Assembly (NCBI GenBank): GCA_950022295.1
Contig: OX465600.1
Location: forward strand, 234,877,782-234,941,781
Direction of reading: 5' to 3'
DNA length: 64,000 nucleotides
Source: Bromus sterilis
Taxonomy: Eukaryota; Streptophyta; Magnoliopsida; Poales; Poaceae
Shown: positions 45,476 through 56,485 of the stretch, piece after piece
Position numbering within the stretch: the stretch's first letter is position 1
Layout of the letters: each line of letters begins with the position of its first letter
Program-made: the position numbers and the translations under genes
The notes under the pieces: generated by a model
What the model was told of the DNA's origin: nothing
Databases searched by the model: none
What the model saw: only the letters and a program-made list of their open reading frames with translations

Positions 45476-46480
45476 GTGGAAAAAGCCTTTCGAGCAGGAG
45501 TTTATTGTCCAACAGCCATGAGGAACGCAGATGACATCATGCGGCGTTGTATTGCCTGCCAAAAATTCGCCAGCAGACCGCACGCTCCAGCCTCAGAACT
45601 CAAGACTATACCACTATCATGGCCCTTCGCCACCTGGGGACTCAACATGGTGGGCCCACTCAAGAAATCATCAAAAGGAGGAAGAACTCACCTGCTAGTA
45701 GCAGTCGACAAGTTCACCAAATGGATCGAAGCAGTGCCCATCACCAGCTCCACAGCCCTCACGGCGGTGAATTTCATCAAATCAATCATCTTCAGGTTCG
45801 GGGTGCCACACAACATCATCACGGACAACGGCAAGAACTTCACAGCGGCAGAATTACAGAACTTCTGCGAAGAACTGGGCATCAAAATCAACTACGCATC
45901 AGTCGCACACCCGCAATCCAACGGCCAGGTGGAAAAAGCAAACGGCCTAGTATGCGGAGGACTCAAAAAGCGGCTCCTCACACCACTCGAGCAGGTCGCG
46001 GGCAACTGGGTAGAAGAACTCCCTGCAGTACTATGGAGCTTACGCACCACCCCAAATAATGCAACCCAGTACACACCTTTCTTCATGGTGTACGGGTCGG
46101 AGGCAGTGCTACCACATGACCTCAAATTTGGGGCACCTCGGATCTCAGGGTACGAAGAAGAGGAAGAAGAAGAAGCACTGCAAGATGACAAAGACACAAC
46201 AGACGAAGCAAGGGACACAGCCCTAGCAAAGCCAGAGGGGTACCAGGACAAACTGCGCACCTACCAAAGCAGCCGCCTGTGCACCAGAACCTTCAATAAG
46301 GGCGACCTTGTCCTACGGCTCATACAAGAGAAAGTCCACAAACTTGCCCCCCAATGGGAAGGACCGTTCATAATCACAGAAGTCATAGGAGGATGCACCT
46401 ATAGACTGAAGAACCCGAAGACTGACGAAGACGTGGGAAATCCATGGAATGTAGCGAACCTACGCCCGTTCTACCCATAG
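45476..46480 (+). CDS. Tat-2 integrase ORF, 334 aa, catalytic Asp lost
   Basis: An open frame from 45476 to TAG 46478-46480, very close in sequence to Tat-1 integrase. Zinc-region Cys residues (RRCIACQKF), the second Asp (FGVPHNIITDNG) and Glu (NGQVEKANG) are present, as is the complete C-terminus (WEGPFIITEV, NLRPFYP). But the first catalytic position reads WGLNMVGPL, Asn for Asp, and a one-base insertion just upstream (near 45430) changes the first zinc His and cuts the frame off from the rest of pol. So the ORF is long but should be inactive. The Met at 45476 is internal to the domain, not a natural start. Confidence 0.8.
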   Translation: MEKAFRAGVYCPTAMRNADDIMRRCIACQKFASRPHAPASELKTIPLSWPFATWGLNMVGPLKKSSKGGRTHLLVAVDKFTKWIEAVPITSSTALTAVNFIKSIIFRFGVPHNIITDNGKNFTAAELQNFCEELGIKINYASVAHPQSNGQVEKANGLVCGGLKKRLLTPLEQVAGNWVEELPAVLWSLRTTPNNATQYTPFFMVYGSEAVLPHDLKFGAPRISGYEEEEEEEALQDDKDTTDEARDTALAKPEGYQDKLRTYQSSRLCTRTFNKGDLVLRLIQEKVHKLAPQWEGPFIITEVIGGCTYRLKNPKTDEDVGNPWNVANLRPFYP

Positions 46481-46555
46481 TCTCCACCAGTCATGCTCAC
46501 CTGGCAGCTCATGTAAACCTTCGATGCAATAAAATGATGTTGCCCAAATACTACC

Positions 46556-47003
46556 ACCTCAAAGCACTCGGGGGATCGAGTACAAACTCCCCCCGAGAGA
46601 CGCTATCGTCGCTCACGCGATCTCTACCCAAAGCACACGAGGGATCGAGTACAAACTCCCCCCGATAGACGCTATCGTCGCTCACGCGATCTCTACCCAA
46701 AGCACTCGGGGGCTAGAGTACAAAACTCCCCCCGAGAGACGCTATCTTCGCTCACGCGATCTTTACCCAAAGCACTCGGGGGCTCGAGTACAAACTCCCC
46801 CCGAGAGACGCTATTGTCGCTCACGCGATGTCTACCCAAAGCACTCGAGGGCTCGAGCACAAAACTCCCCCCGAGAGACGCTATCGTCACTCACGCGATC
46901 TTTACCCAAAGCACTCGGGGGATCGAGTACAAAACTCCCCTCGAGAGACGCTATCGTCGCTCACGCGATCCTCACTCAAAGCACTCGGGGGCTCGAGCAC
47001 CAC
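46556..47003 (+). repeat. about six and a half 70-bp tandem repeats after Tat-2 integrase
   Basis: The unit starts CAAAGCACTCGGGGG and runs through AACTCCCCCCGAGAGACGC to a GCTCACGCGATCT segment. Same design as the Tat-1 array (polypurine-tract-like core plus a CTCGGGGG/CCCCCGAG stem) but a different unit sequence, so the arrays were homogenised separately. Confidence 0.85.
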
Positions 47004-47696
47004 CCCCCCTGAGAAACGCCAACGCAGTCCGAAACTTAAAAGGGACCAAGCAAAAACCACTGACAGGCTTCACTTGCTGCAAAACGGTTCGAAATCAAAG
47101 AAAAGATACGGCTACAACCAGATGGAACACAAAGCACTCTGAAGAAATATGGACGGAGCGCAGGACGCAGACAATTCTTTTAGTCTTCACCTGATCGCCA
47201 ATGATCACCTAAAGACTCGGGGGCTACTCCCATCGGGAGCGCTGCCGCGCACCCGATAAAAGACAGAAAATAATGGAAGGACAACAAAGGAAAAAAAATC
47301 TCAGCCTACGATCGACTCTCCGACTCAAACGTAGCCTCGGGAACTACTCCCATCGGGAGCGCTATCGCGCACCCGATAGAACCCACAGTGCAAAGTTTTG
47401 AAGGACTCGAAGACAGCTCTCGATCGCTAAGGACTCGTACACAGCTATCAGTTGCAAAGGGCTCAAAGACAAATTCCATTGCAAAGGCTCAAGCACAGTT
47501 CACATCACAAGGATCATTTTCAGTACAAAAAGATTCAACGTACATTGGATAGAAGGCAGCTCTGATTACTCGAAGGCAATCCTCATTACATGAAGAACTA
47601 ACCTAGTTACAAAAGACACAAGCAGCGAATAAGCCTACAACATCAATTACCCAAGGAATTATGACTTCTACATGTGTGCCCATGCTGGGATGATTG
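47004..47696 (+). other. Tat-2 spacer with TCCCATCGGGAGCGCT blocks
   Basis: No gene. Blocks with CTACTCCCATCGGGAGCGCT occur near 47224 and 47344, matching the Tat-1 spacer. It ends at GATTG (47692-47696), the target site of the solo LTR. Confidence 0.7.
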
Positions 47697-49416
47697 TGTT
47701 GGATATGTGCCCTAGAGACAAATTAATAAAGACATTTGTCACAAATCCGTTTTGTTCATAATACGTTTTATACTGTGCTATAACTGTATTACTTGGAAAT
47801 ACTAATACAGGTGTAGTATAAAACATGGTCCGTAGTTTAACTCGGGTAAACTATCTCATTGGGCAATTGATTGATCAAGCTTTCCTGATCATGGCGACAC
47901 TTAAGTCCATTGACAATGAGGTCATATCATTAAGGGGAATGATGTGATGGACGTACACCCACCTAAAGTATTGCAATGTGATCGAGTCACATAGTTCAGC
48001 GTTGCTATGACTTTGTAACGTATGGCTTAGTCCTTAGACCGTAATGATCATACGTAATCACGATCTATGAGGAGACTTTGATTTGTATCCCACCGCCTGA
48101 CTGAAATATGCTGGCTATAACGGGGCACTTTGGGTATTCCGAAATAGATGGTTGATGAGTATGTTAATAGATCAAAGCGGGATTTGTCAGTCCTTGTGAC
48201 AGGACAGGTACTCTGGGCCCACTCGGTGATATTGCATCAACACCTTGCAAGGACGTGACTAGGTCACAAGAGATGCAATGATCATGGACGAGAGAAGTTG
48301 TTTGTTGTGAACGAGATGTGAACACGGTATATGGGATACCGACGATCAAACCTCGGACAAACAAAGTACTGCAGCACAAAGGGATTGTGTCGTATCGTTA
48401 ACGGTTTCCAAAAGCGATCGAAGTTCATTAGATGGAAGCGCGGGGGCTGTCAAGGATTGTAACCAGGTCCAACTGACTAGTCATTGGTCAATGAGAAGAG
48501 TCTCGACCATGTCTGCTGTTTCCCGGACCGTTAGGGTGTTACACTTAAGGGCAATCGATGCATAGGACAGTTACGGGATCAATCGGTGAAATAGGAGAAA
48601 TCACCGGAATAGTTCCGGAGGAGAACGGAATGGTTTTCGGACATTTTGAATAGTTCAAAATAAAGTTTAATTGTTTTAATAATGTTTTTATTATTTAATT
48701 ATCTGAATTAAATATTTAAAACATATTAAAAAAATTAAAAAAAATGGGAAAAAGGCTATATGGGCCCATGGGGCCCATTAGGGGAGGAGGGGGTTTCCCC
48801 CCTTGGGCTTGGCGCCAAGGGTGGGGCCCATCCCCCCTATGGCCGGCGCACCTCCCCCCCTTGGGGGTTTAGTCCGACATGGGGGAGGGAAGGAGGATCA
48901 CACCCCCCCTTGGCCTATATAAGGAGGGGTAGACCCCCCTTTTTCCACACAACAAGAAGATCAATCTCCTTCTTCTTCCTTCTCCTTTTCCGGAAGTGGA
49001 CTCCCCTTGTTTGGAGTCTGCACCAGGATTGGAGTTCTCCACCATAAGGCAGGCCGTCGCTCTGCTGGAGTCGGGATCCGTAGCCGTTTTTCTTCCGCTG
49101 CTCGCGTGGTTCGGAGCCCGGGAGGAACATCGATTGTACCGTACGTGTATAATCTCTTCGAGGCACTACACCTGTGGTGCTACTTCGTCGCTAGAGGTTT
49201 ACCGGGAGTCATCCTCGCCGGGGGTGGTCTTCTACACGACAGGGAGGTCGTAGTTCTGAGTCTACGCGAACCACGTTCGCAAGAACGTTTCCCTCTTTAG
49301 GTCTTCAAAGGTATGAACAATGATTCCCTCCGTTACCTTACATCGCCATAGCATAGATCTTCGGTTCGGGTACCGTAGGTGTGAAAAATTTGTGTTTTCT
49401 GCCCCGTATCCCAACA
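47697..49416 (+). mobile_element. solo LTR, BARE/Angela-like Copia
   Basis: A 1720-bp element starting TGTTGGATATGTGCCC and ending TATCCCAACA, flanked by perfect GATTG duplications (47692-47696, 49417-49421). TATA box TATATAAG at 48916-48923. No interior or second LTR, so it arose by unequal recombination between the two LTRs of a full element. Its short ORFs are not conserved. Confidence 0.9.
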
Positions 49417-49646
49417 GATTGGCACTAAGACAGCGAGCATCATCACAGACAAAGGAGGAGTCGAAGTAGCAGGCTCATGATGTCAATGACATAACAAAAG
49501 GTGAAGCTCGACTTATTTGCGGAGCAGTTGAAGACGATGCTCCACCAGCTTCTTCTCCTGCTCCACCAGCTTCTTCTCCTGCTCCACCAGCTTCTTCTCC
49601 AGCTCCACCCGAGCTGCCGACGAAGATGACGCTGCTGCCTCCAGTT
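49417..49646 (+). repeat. Tat-2 spacer with three 21-bp repeats
   Basis: CTCCACCAGCTTCTTCTCCTG is repeated three times (49540-49602, last copy ending CCAG). On the minus strand it would read a Glu/Lys/Leu repeat but lies beyond the stop of the antisense ORF (49647), so it is probably in its 3' untranslated region. Confidence 0.75.
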
Positions 49647-50291
49647 CTATAAGCTCGCCTGCCGCGCCCGCTTGACCGGTGGCTTCACGTCAAGGTCCTC
49701 TTCAGAGCCGGAGGGGGAAGCAGTTGAAGATGGCTCAGCATCAGCACCCGAAGAGTCGTCGGAGGAGGAAGCAGTTGAAGACGCAAGCGAAGGACTCCTC
49801 GACCTGTCAGAACGATCGCTTCTTGTCTCCGGCCAGTACGGAACCATGCGGTTGCCGCTCGGGTCAAAGGCGCGGATGACAAGAGTGTCTTCGCCATCAA
49901 AACGGCAACAAAGAGTGTCACCGTCACGCAAGTTCAAGCGTCGAGCAAACAACTTCCAGCCAAAGCCAAGAAAAATCAAGCGGGAACTATCGATCTCCAA
50001 CTTAACATAAGAAGGAGATCGAGCGCACCCCTGAAGACGAAGCAGCAAGCCATCAAGACTGCGCTCAGAACTAAGGGCAGAAAATGCAGAAGGCAGCAGA
50101 ATGCGAGCGGCGTTCCGGCCACGGACGCATAGAAGGAAATCATAGCGCCAATAACCTTCCTCCGAAGAAGAGGAGGAAGGCGTCGACGGTGCACCACGAC
50201 GGCCACCGCGAGAAGAGCGCGGAGTACGACCACCGCGACCACGGCGAACCCGGCCGTGGCTAGTCATACCTGCACCTCGTTTTGGCCCCAT
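49647..50291 (-). CDS. antisense ORF of Tat-2: B3-domain-like protein, 214 aa
   Basis: Minus-strand ORF with no internal stop, the counterpart of 28207-28827. The N-terminus is MGPKRGAG with an RRGRGGR arm. Residues about 51-147 carry the B3-like order: YDFLLCV, AARILLPSAF, SYVKLEIDS, GWKLFARRLNLRDGDTL, FDGEDTLVIRAFD. An acidic Ser-rich stretch follows, then LDVKPPVKRARQ. By hand roughly 60 percent of the B3-like residues match Tat-1, far less than the two integrases, yet the frame and the core residues are kept. Likely nuclear and DNA-binding by inference. One substitution breaks the RIP motif seen in Tat-1 (RIL here). Confidence 0.7.
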   Translation of the reverse strand: MGPKRGAGMTSHGRVRRGRGGRTPRSSRGGRRGAPSTPSSSSSEEGYWRYDFLLCVRGRNAARILLPSAFSALSSERSLDGLLLRLQGCARSPSYVKLEIDSSRLIFLGFGWKLFARRLNLRDGDTLCCRFDGEDTLVIRAFDPSGNRMVPYWPETRSDRSDRSRSPSLASSTASSSDDSSGADAEPSSTASPSGSEEDLDVKPPVKRARQASL

Positions 50292-50360
50292 GAAAAGGTG
50301 AAGAAGAAGAGCTAGAGAGGCAGAGGACGAACACTACTGCCAGATGAAGAAAAAGTGTCT

Positions 50361-50367
50361 ACTTATA
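50361..50367 (-). promoter_or_regulatory. TATA box of the Tat-2 antisense ORF
   Basis: Minus strand TTGTGCTATAAGTAG, about 70-75 bp upstream of the Met codon at 50291. It matches the Tat-1 box (28901-28909) in sequence and distance. Confidence 0.6.
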
Positions 50368-50371
50368 GCAC

Positions 50372-51106
50372 AACAAAAGGGCACGCAGAAAGCCCAAACG
50401 ACGGCAGCAATTAATTCAAAGACCAAAGCATGCCAGGCGATTCGAATTCCGAGACAGAAATACCTTCACACGGGCGACACTGTACGCTGGACGCGTCAAA
50501 TCTCGCGCGTTTTCAATGCGCGCATCGATAACTCAACAGGCGGCTGCAGCACGTCACCAAAATCCATCATTATGACCGGTCACGAAGACATGACCGTTCG
50601 CAGACAGAGCATCTTTGACGGTCCTCCAGCAAGGAGATAGTTATCTTCACCAACAAGAGGTAAATTAAAGGGGCAGCGAGCAGAAAATGCAGCTTGAAAG
50701 CACCGTTTTTACATGGTTTAAATACATTTTTTCAAATATATCTAACTCCCATCGGGAGCGTACCCACCCATGAGAGTTTCGGGTGCTCCCTCACCTAAAA
50801 GAAAAAACGTGCTCGAGTGATTACTCGCACCCATGAGAGTCTCAGGTGCTCCCTCACCTAGAAGGAAAAACGTGGTCGAGTGATTACTCGCACCCATGAG
50901 AGTTTCGGGCGCTCCCTCACCACGACAGAAGATAAGCAGACCTGCACTCGCCGAATCAAGCGGTCCCAGAGTATCGGGTGCTCCCTCACCCCGAAAGCAA
51001 AAGCAATACCCGAGTAATTACTCGCAAAACTCTATGTACTCGAGCACTCGAAGACCTCCCGAGAAAATACACCCCTGCATTACTCCTCGCCTGAGCACTC
51101 AACAAA
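50372..51106 (+). repeat. Tat-2 3' spacer with about 63-bp repeats
   Basis: No gene. About 50765-51000 contains three to four units of roughly 63 bp with TTTCGGGTGCTCCCTCACC and CTCGAGTGATTACTCGCACC. Similar units occur twice in Tat-1 (29318-29465). Confidence 0.75.
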
Positions 51107-54100
51107 TGTAACATCCCAAAATTTTCCAAATTTTGGAATGTTGATAAATAATATAATATTTATTGAATTGTTTTGATTTTGGGGTAAATGAAAACTTTTC
51201 CCTTGAGTTTTTGTTTAAACCTTTACAAACCATTTAATAAAATTGGATAATCATTTATCCAATAATGAAAATTTTGGTTGTGAACTTTATTCAAAATTTC
51301 AAAGAATGATTTTCTTTCTTTTGTCCTTTTGAAATTTGGTACGAACCACAATTAAATATTTTCGAGTGAGAATAAAATGACTTTCTTAAATTTATTGTGG
51401 TCCCATACTCATTCTCAAATTCTTATTTTGGAGTTTATTGGATATTGACGTTTAAGAGATATTTAAATATTTCCAATAATTTAATAAACAAAATGAGAGG
51501 AGATAATATGACTTCTCCAAAAACAGTATTGAATTTTTTTAATAATGTCGTTAATGAATTTTTTTTTATAAAAATCTATTTCTAAAATGTATTCTGAGAG
51601 GGAAATATAGTTTTCCTAGACTCTCTATGTTTTATTTGGCCTATACAATTTTATTTGAGAGTATTTAACCCAAAATAGGATTCCTAAGTCAATTGGACTG
51701 AGGTGATCTATCTAATTTTTTCCCTCTATCTCTCTTTCCTTTTTCTTTATCTTGGGACAAATTTTGCACTAAGGCCCATAGCCCGAGCGAGCTGTCTTCT
51801 TCCTCTCGTTCGTTCATGTGTACGTGAACACAGAAGCAAATGGCCATGGCAACTGAAGCTCTTCCTCTTTTCTCCCATCTACTCTTTTGACCAATTCACT
51901 TCAGAACCTACACAAAAATTGTGGACAAGTTCATGAGAAATCCATTCATGGAAACAAACACGCGTTTTAATGCTTTTAATTGTCCATAATTTTCTCCATG
52001 AATGCCATTAAATTCATTTCCAAAACCTCGCTTTTAATGTTCATTATTTCTCCATGAATGCCATTAACTCCATTCCAAAACCTCACCCACTCTCCTTCTA
52101 TGGACCTCCCATGACCCTATAAATACCGCCCCTAGGACCCCTTTGAACCACACATCCCCACGCATAAAGTCCCTCTCCAAAGCCCTCTCCTTCGTGCGCA
52201 ATTTCTCATCGGAGTAAAGATGCATTCACACTTCCGGTGAAGATTTTTGTCGCCATGAAAGGTACCTAGTCCATATTTCTTCCTCTAGTTTCTTGCCCTT
52301 GCCGATGCGCACCGTTGTGACATATTTTTCCTCTCGATTACAAGGCCGGAGAACGCCGTCCGTGTCATTGTGCTCTTCATGCGTTCTTCTCTACTCCGGC
52401 GGAACTTCTCGGCTATCCGAAGGCGAACATGGAGCTATAACCTTGTCCATCGAGTCGCCCAAATCATCCTCTACCCCGTTCGGTTGTTCGTTGACGCCGG
52501 AGACCTTTTTCAAAATTCCGGCGAGATCTCCGGTAAGATTTTCTCCCCTTTGTTCATCATTTTTTTTGTAAAAAATTGAATAGGTGCGGACCTATCAGAA
52601 CTCGCCACGTGGCATCCTTTTATTAATCCCGTAATTCATTTTAGCAAAAATATCCAAAGTTCAAAAATTCATATCTTCTAGCCCGTAAGTCGGATTTCGA
52701 CAAATTTTATATCCCCGGATTCCTTGGAAAATGTAGTTTATTATTTTCCAGTAATATTCCACTTTTGATAATTTGAAATTTAACTCAAATTTATTTCTAT
52801 AATTTGAGTATATTTGATATACATCTTATTCTATAAGTTATTTGGAATATTTTCTTCATCAAATTTGATCCTTAAAATCAAATCTTTCTGTTTGGACAAT
52901 TTTCACATTATTTCCATCATATAAATACACTATTTAGTTATATCTCTTTTTTTATATAAATTTGGCTACAAAAATTCAATCTTCTCAACAAGATCATCAC
53001 GGTTTCTATCGGATCTTTTTGAATCCAATCCAAGAATTGATTTCCTATTCAAATATTCATATGGACAAACCAACTGAGTTTGACATCCTCTCCATCCAAT
53101 TGATTTTATAATCAACCTCCAACATATACAATTGATTTTACAACCCTCGGATATATGATTTCCATCATATTTCCATCCAATCCAACTTGATCCTATCTCA
53201 ACCTATCCATGCCATAGTAATTAGTTTATTAATAGTAATAACTTAATATTTATGTTGTAATTGTATCTTATTAGGATCTTCACTTTGGATTGAGTTGCAT
53301 GTTGAAGTGTTTCTCTTTTACCGTTAGATATATTGTAACGAGATGGAGAGATGACTACGAGTAGAATATTTCATCGTCAGGATCCAGGCAAGTTACTCTT
53401 TTGATCATGCTCCAGTATTACCTATATTTTTTATATGCATTGTAGTCCAACTTAAATATTATGCATTGATAGGATTATATATTATGCTATGCTATTACAC
53501 CCAGTAGTTCATTGAGGTAGGTCTGAACCTTATATCATTGTCACCACCGTGTAGAATTATACTGCTTTGCTAAGTAGACGTGGATTGGGAAGTGATCCAT
53601 TATGAGGTATGAGCGACTAAGTAGTAAACAGGACCAAGATAATCTTAATGAACCACTTGGGTGGAATGGTTGGGGGCACCCTGGAGGAACCTGTGGATTT
53701 GCCTGAGTGGCCTGGATATGGCCAGTAATCACTGCGGAATGCCACCCAGGCTTAAAGGGATCAATCATATTTTTCATAACTAGAAGCTTACGTGTGCAGC
53801 CACAAGCTATTATGGGCTCTGGCTTGGTTGATTAGTTGTAGTGACTCTTACTAAGTGGTGCTACGAACGTAGTTATGAGTAGGTGGGATGGGCACCGCCA
53901 GAGTGAGGGAAACTCTTCTAAAAGACCATGTCTCGACCTTCCGGTTCTCATACAACATGTAGTGTGACGAACTAAAAAGGAGGTGGTCAAGTCTTGTGGG
54001 GAAAAGTGCACAAACCTCTGCAGAGTGTACAAACTGATCATGATTAGCCGTGTCCTCGGTTACGGACAACTTTGAGCATCTAGAAGTGGGAATGTTGACG

Positions 54101-54647
54101 GATCTCATCACATTTAATTAATCAATCGGGTTTAATCAACTTTGGGAATAGATTGACTTGGAGAAACCAATTCAATCATATTATGAGCTTTGTAGTACTG
54201 TTATGATAATCTTTGAGTAGGACAAAATCAGCTTTATGCAAACTGAAACTCTTAGAGCTTTTCCACCAGCCAAAATTGCATGTAGAAGATAGGTTTGTTA
54301 TATTTTTTTTTGGGAGTAACTTGCCGTACATTCAAAGTACTGACCCATTTTGGGCTGTAACCTTCGGTGTTGCAGGATTGTATACGACGAGTAAGTGATG
54401 CGATGTAGGGTTACGATGTCTACACTCAACTTTGCCGTTGGTGTTGATGGGACACCACTTATGTATTGTTTATTTCCGCAGTGTATTCTAGCCCAAAGGC
54501 TATAAGGTAATAAATACCATGTATTTACGTTACTTTTTGACATGTGATTCCTGGTATTTCATCGAGTACTGTGTGTGCTAGCATACTGATCCAGGGATAG
54601 CACAGAAGCACAGTAGACTTGGTTCCTTTTGGGACCGGGTCGTTACA
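51107..54647 (+). mobile_element. solo LTR, Tekay-like Gypsy, 3.54 kb
   Basis: Starts TGTAACATCCC, ends GGTCGTTACA, with perfect ACAAA duplications (51102-51106, 54648-54652). TATA box TATAAATA at 52118-52125, about 130 bp before a short open leader. It contains the exon-like junction CCAG|GCAAGT (53387/53388) and a version of the palindrome module (54016-54059). A third family beside 1-2600 and 11206-21934. No gene with known motifs. Confidence 0.85.
54016..54059 (+). promoter_or_regulatory. palindrome module, third family version
   Basis: CTCTGCAGAG (54016-54025) is perfectly palindromic, with a C-G pair replaced by T-A on both arms relative to CCCTGCAGGG. CTGATCATGATTAG replaces the central palindrome and keeps a TGATCA core. 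CCGTGTCCTCGG (54048-54059) has one arm mismatch. GGTTACGGAC follows, as GGTTAAGGAC does at 1787. Confidence 0.5.
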
Positions 54648-55227
54648 ACAAAGCTCCGCGAGCGACCGCTAAAACAGCTCACTTGATTGTTTATTCCAAG
54701 TGGGTGCATCACTAACCAGGCTCCGCGCCTCAATAAAAATACAAATTCCTGGAACACGATACACTGTGCCCATATGCCACGCAAGCTTAACGTGTAGGTA
54801 AGACCCCGCTGTGCAGATCGGCCGGGCTGGGACTTGTCGCAGAGAGATTTCACTCCCAACCTTTTCCATGCGCTTGCATGATAGAAAAATCCGGGCGGAC
54901 GCGCCTAGGATATGAACTTTACCGGCGGCAACTGATCACTGTAAGACCTGCAGCGGCATGACTTTTGCTTGACACCAGTGTTCCAGGCTCATGTCGAGGG
55001 ACATGGGTTTGATTGGGCTACTGCGGTTTTTGCCACTAGTGCAATTCACCAAGGCTCGACCAGTCGACTCCTTGGGCCCTTTCAGCTTAGCATCCCTCGA
55101 AACAGGTTTTGTCATGGCCCCAGACTGCCAGCAACCCGTTGTTGAACCGTGCATACATCAAAACGACGCAAGAATGGATTTGAGTCCCTGCGCGCCTCTT
55201 CGAGTCCCCCAGGCACTCGGGGGCTAC
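54648..55227 (+). other. Tat-2 3' end and polypurine tract
   Basis: Aligns with Tat-1 29570-30132; no gene. The polypurine tract AGGCACTCGGGGGCTAC (55211-55227) precedes the 3' LTR. Confidence 0.8.
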
Positions 55228-55674
55228 TGACGAGGGGGTGGCCCCACGACTCCTACGGATGAGCCTACCCGTTGTACCCGAAGACAGAAGTCCCACGAAG
55301 ATGCCGCCTGGGCCCAGCCTTGGCCCACTAGTGGCACCGACGTAGGAGTCCGCGACTCATAGGAAGGTGCAAACTTCCCGTACGGAACAAGATCAGGGTT
55401 AGGAAACCTCATCTGTAATCCAGGACGGACTCCCCGAGACCTAGCCTAGTATATAAGGGCTTGGAGGGGAGACGTCAAGGGACAAGCAATACACAATATG
55501 TAACACTAGCCTTGTGCGCACTAGCCTTGGCTCCCCTGTAATCGCCGTCTCCAATCAATAACATCGAGCAGGAACGTATCCTCCTGTTAGCCGACGAGCT
55601 ATCGTCCAACCTGTGCCTCTCATGACTAACCCAGGGTCCCTGACCATGGGATTTGCCGAGGTACATCCCCGTCA
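55228..55674 (+). repeat. Tat-2 3' LTR
   Basis: 447 bp, TGACGAGG to CCCCGTCA, TATA box at 55450-55457, followed by target-site copy AGTGG. Confidence 0.9.
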
Positions 55675-55679
55675 AGTGG

Positions 55680-56301
55680 GGCTCGCAACTTAATACCAGC
55701 GAGATGTTCTGGATAGATATCTCAAGGTGGATGATTAGTGAGTAGATGCAGATGGATTTCGGTCTACTTGTTTTGGCGTACTGCCCATGCTTTTGAGTCT
55801 CTTCCTTTTTTATAGCATAGTTAGCATTGCGGTGCATTTTTAATCCTATCAATTGCCTAGCTGTAATTTGTTCACCTTGCATAGCCGTTTATCGTCTTTT
55901 GGCAGAGAGACATCACTAGTGAACTTCATGGGACCCCGGTCCATATTTCCATTACTGTTTACACCCTCAATTTACTTCTTGATTTTAATTTCTAGTTGTA
56001 GTTACAATTAGCACTACCTTTATGTGTTTCGTTTGATCCTTTGTAAATGACAAGGCCGGAGGTATTGACAACCCCTCTGTAGTCGTTGGGATCAAAGTTA
56101 TTTGTTGTTGTGTGCTGGTCCGCGTCAACATCGCTCTATCAAGTTGCTAGCACCGTTGTCACCTACTTGTCGTCGTCGGAGTCCTACTTGAGACAAACCT
56201 TGGTATCTTCACCGAGGGAATTTTTCTGCTATCTACATCTCACCTTCCACTTGGGGTAACCAACGAAGGGCGAGAAGCCGTTATCATCTCTCGTACCATC
56301 A
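55680..56301 (+). repeat. Sabrina-B 5' LTR, piece 3
   Basis: Resumes GGCTCGCAACTTAATACC, as in the uninterrupted 3' LTR near 60885, and ends CTCGTACCATCA. Confidence 0.85.
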
Positions 56302-56311
56302 AGTAAATTTC

Positions 56312-56329
56312 TGGCGTCGTTGCCGGGGA
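56312..56329 (+). other. Sabrina-B primer-binding site
   Basis: TGGCGTCGTTGCCGGGGA, ten bases after the LTR; one base differs from the Athila-type consensus. Confidence 0.8.
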
Positions 56330-56485
56330 CTCGGCTCTTCAAGATAGGGGAGTTGCACACTATATTTTACCTTCGCTTTTTAGTCTTGTTAGTTTACTTT
56401 CTAGTTTTTTCTCTTGCTTGTGTGTCAAAAAATAGTTCCTACCTTTTGTCTTTGTCTTTGTTTGCCTACTGATGCTATCCTCACC

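Larger units (their letters stand above)
42844..55674 (+). mobile_element. Tat-lineage Gypsy retrotransposon Tat-2, pol-deleted, with two nested solo LTRs
   Basis: LTRs of 448 bp (42844-43291) and 447 bp (55228-55674), target-site duplication GGTGG/AGTGG (one mismatch). Same organisation as Tat-1 but most of reverse transcriptase and RNase H is deleted. The LTRs belong to a different subfamily from Tat-1 (clearly diverged between 60 and 160 bp from the start). LTR divergence within Tat-2 is about 5 percent. It carries an integrase ORF, tandem repeats and the antisense B3-like ORF. Confidence 0.85.
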
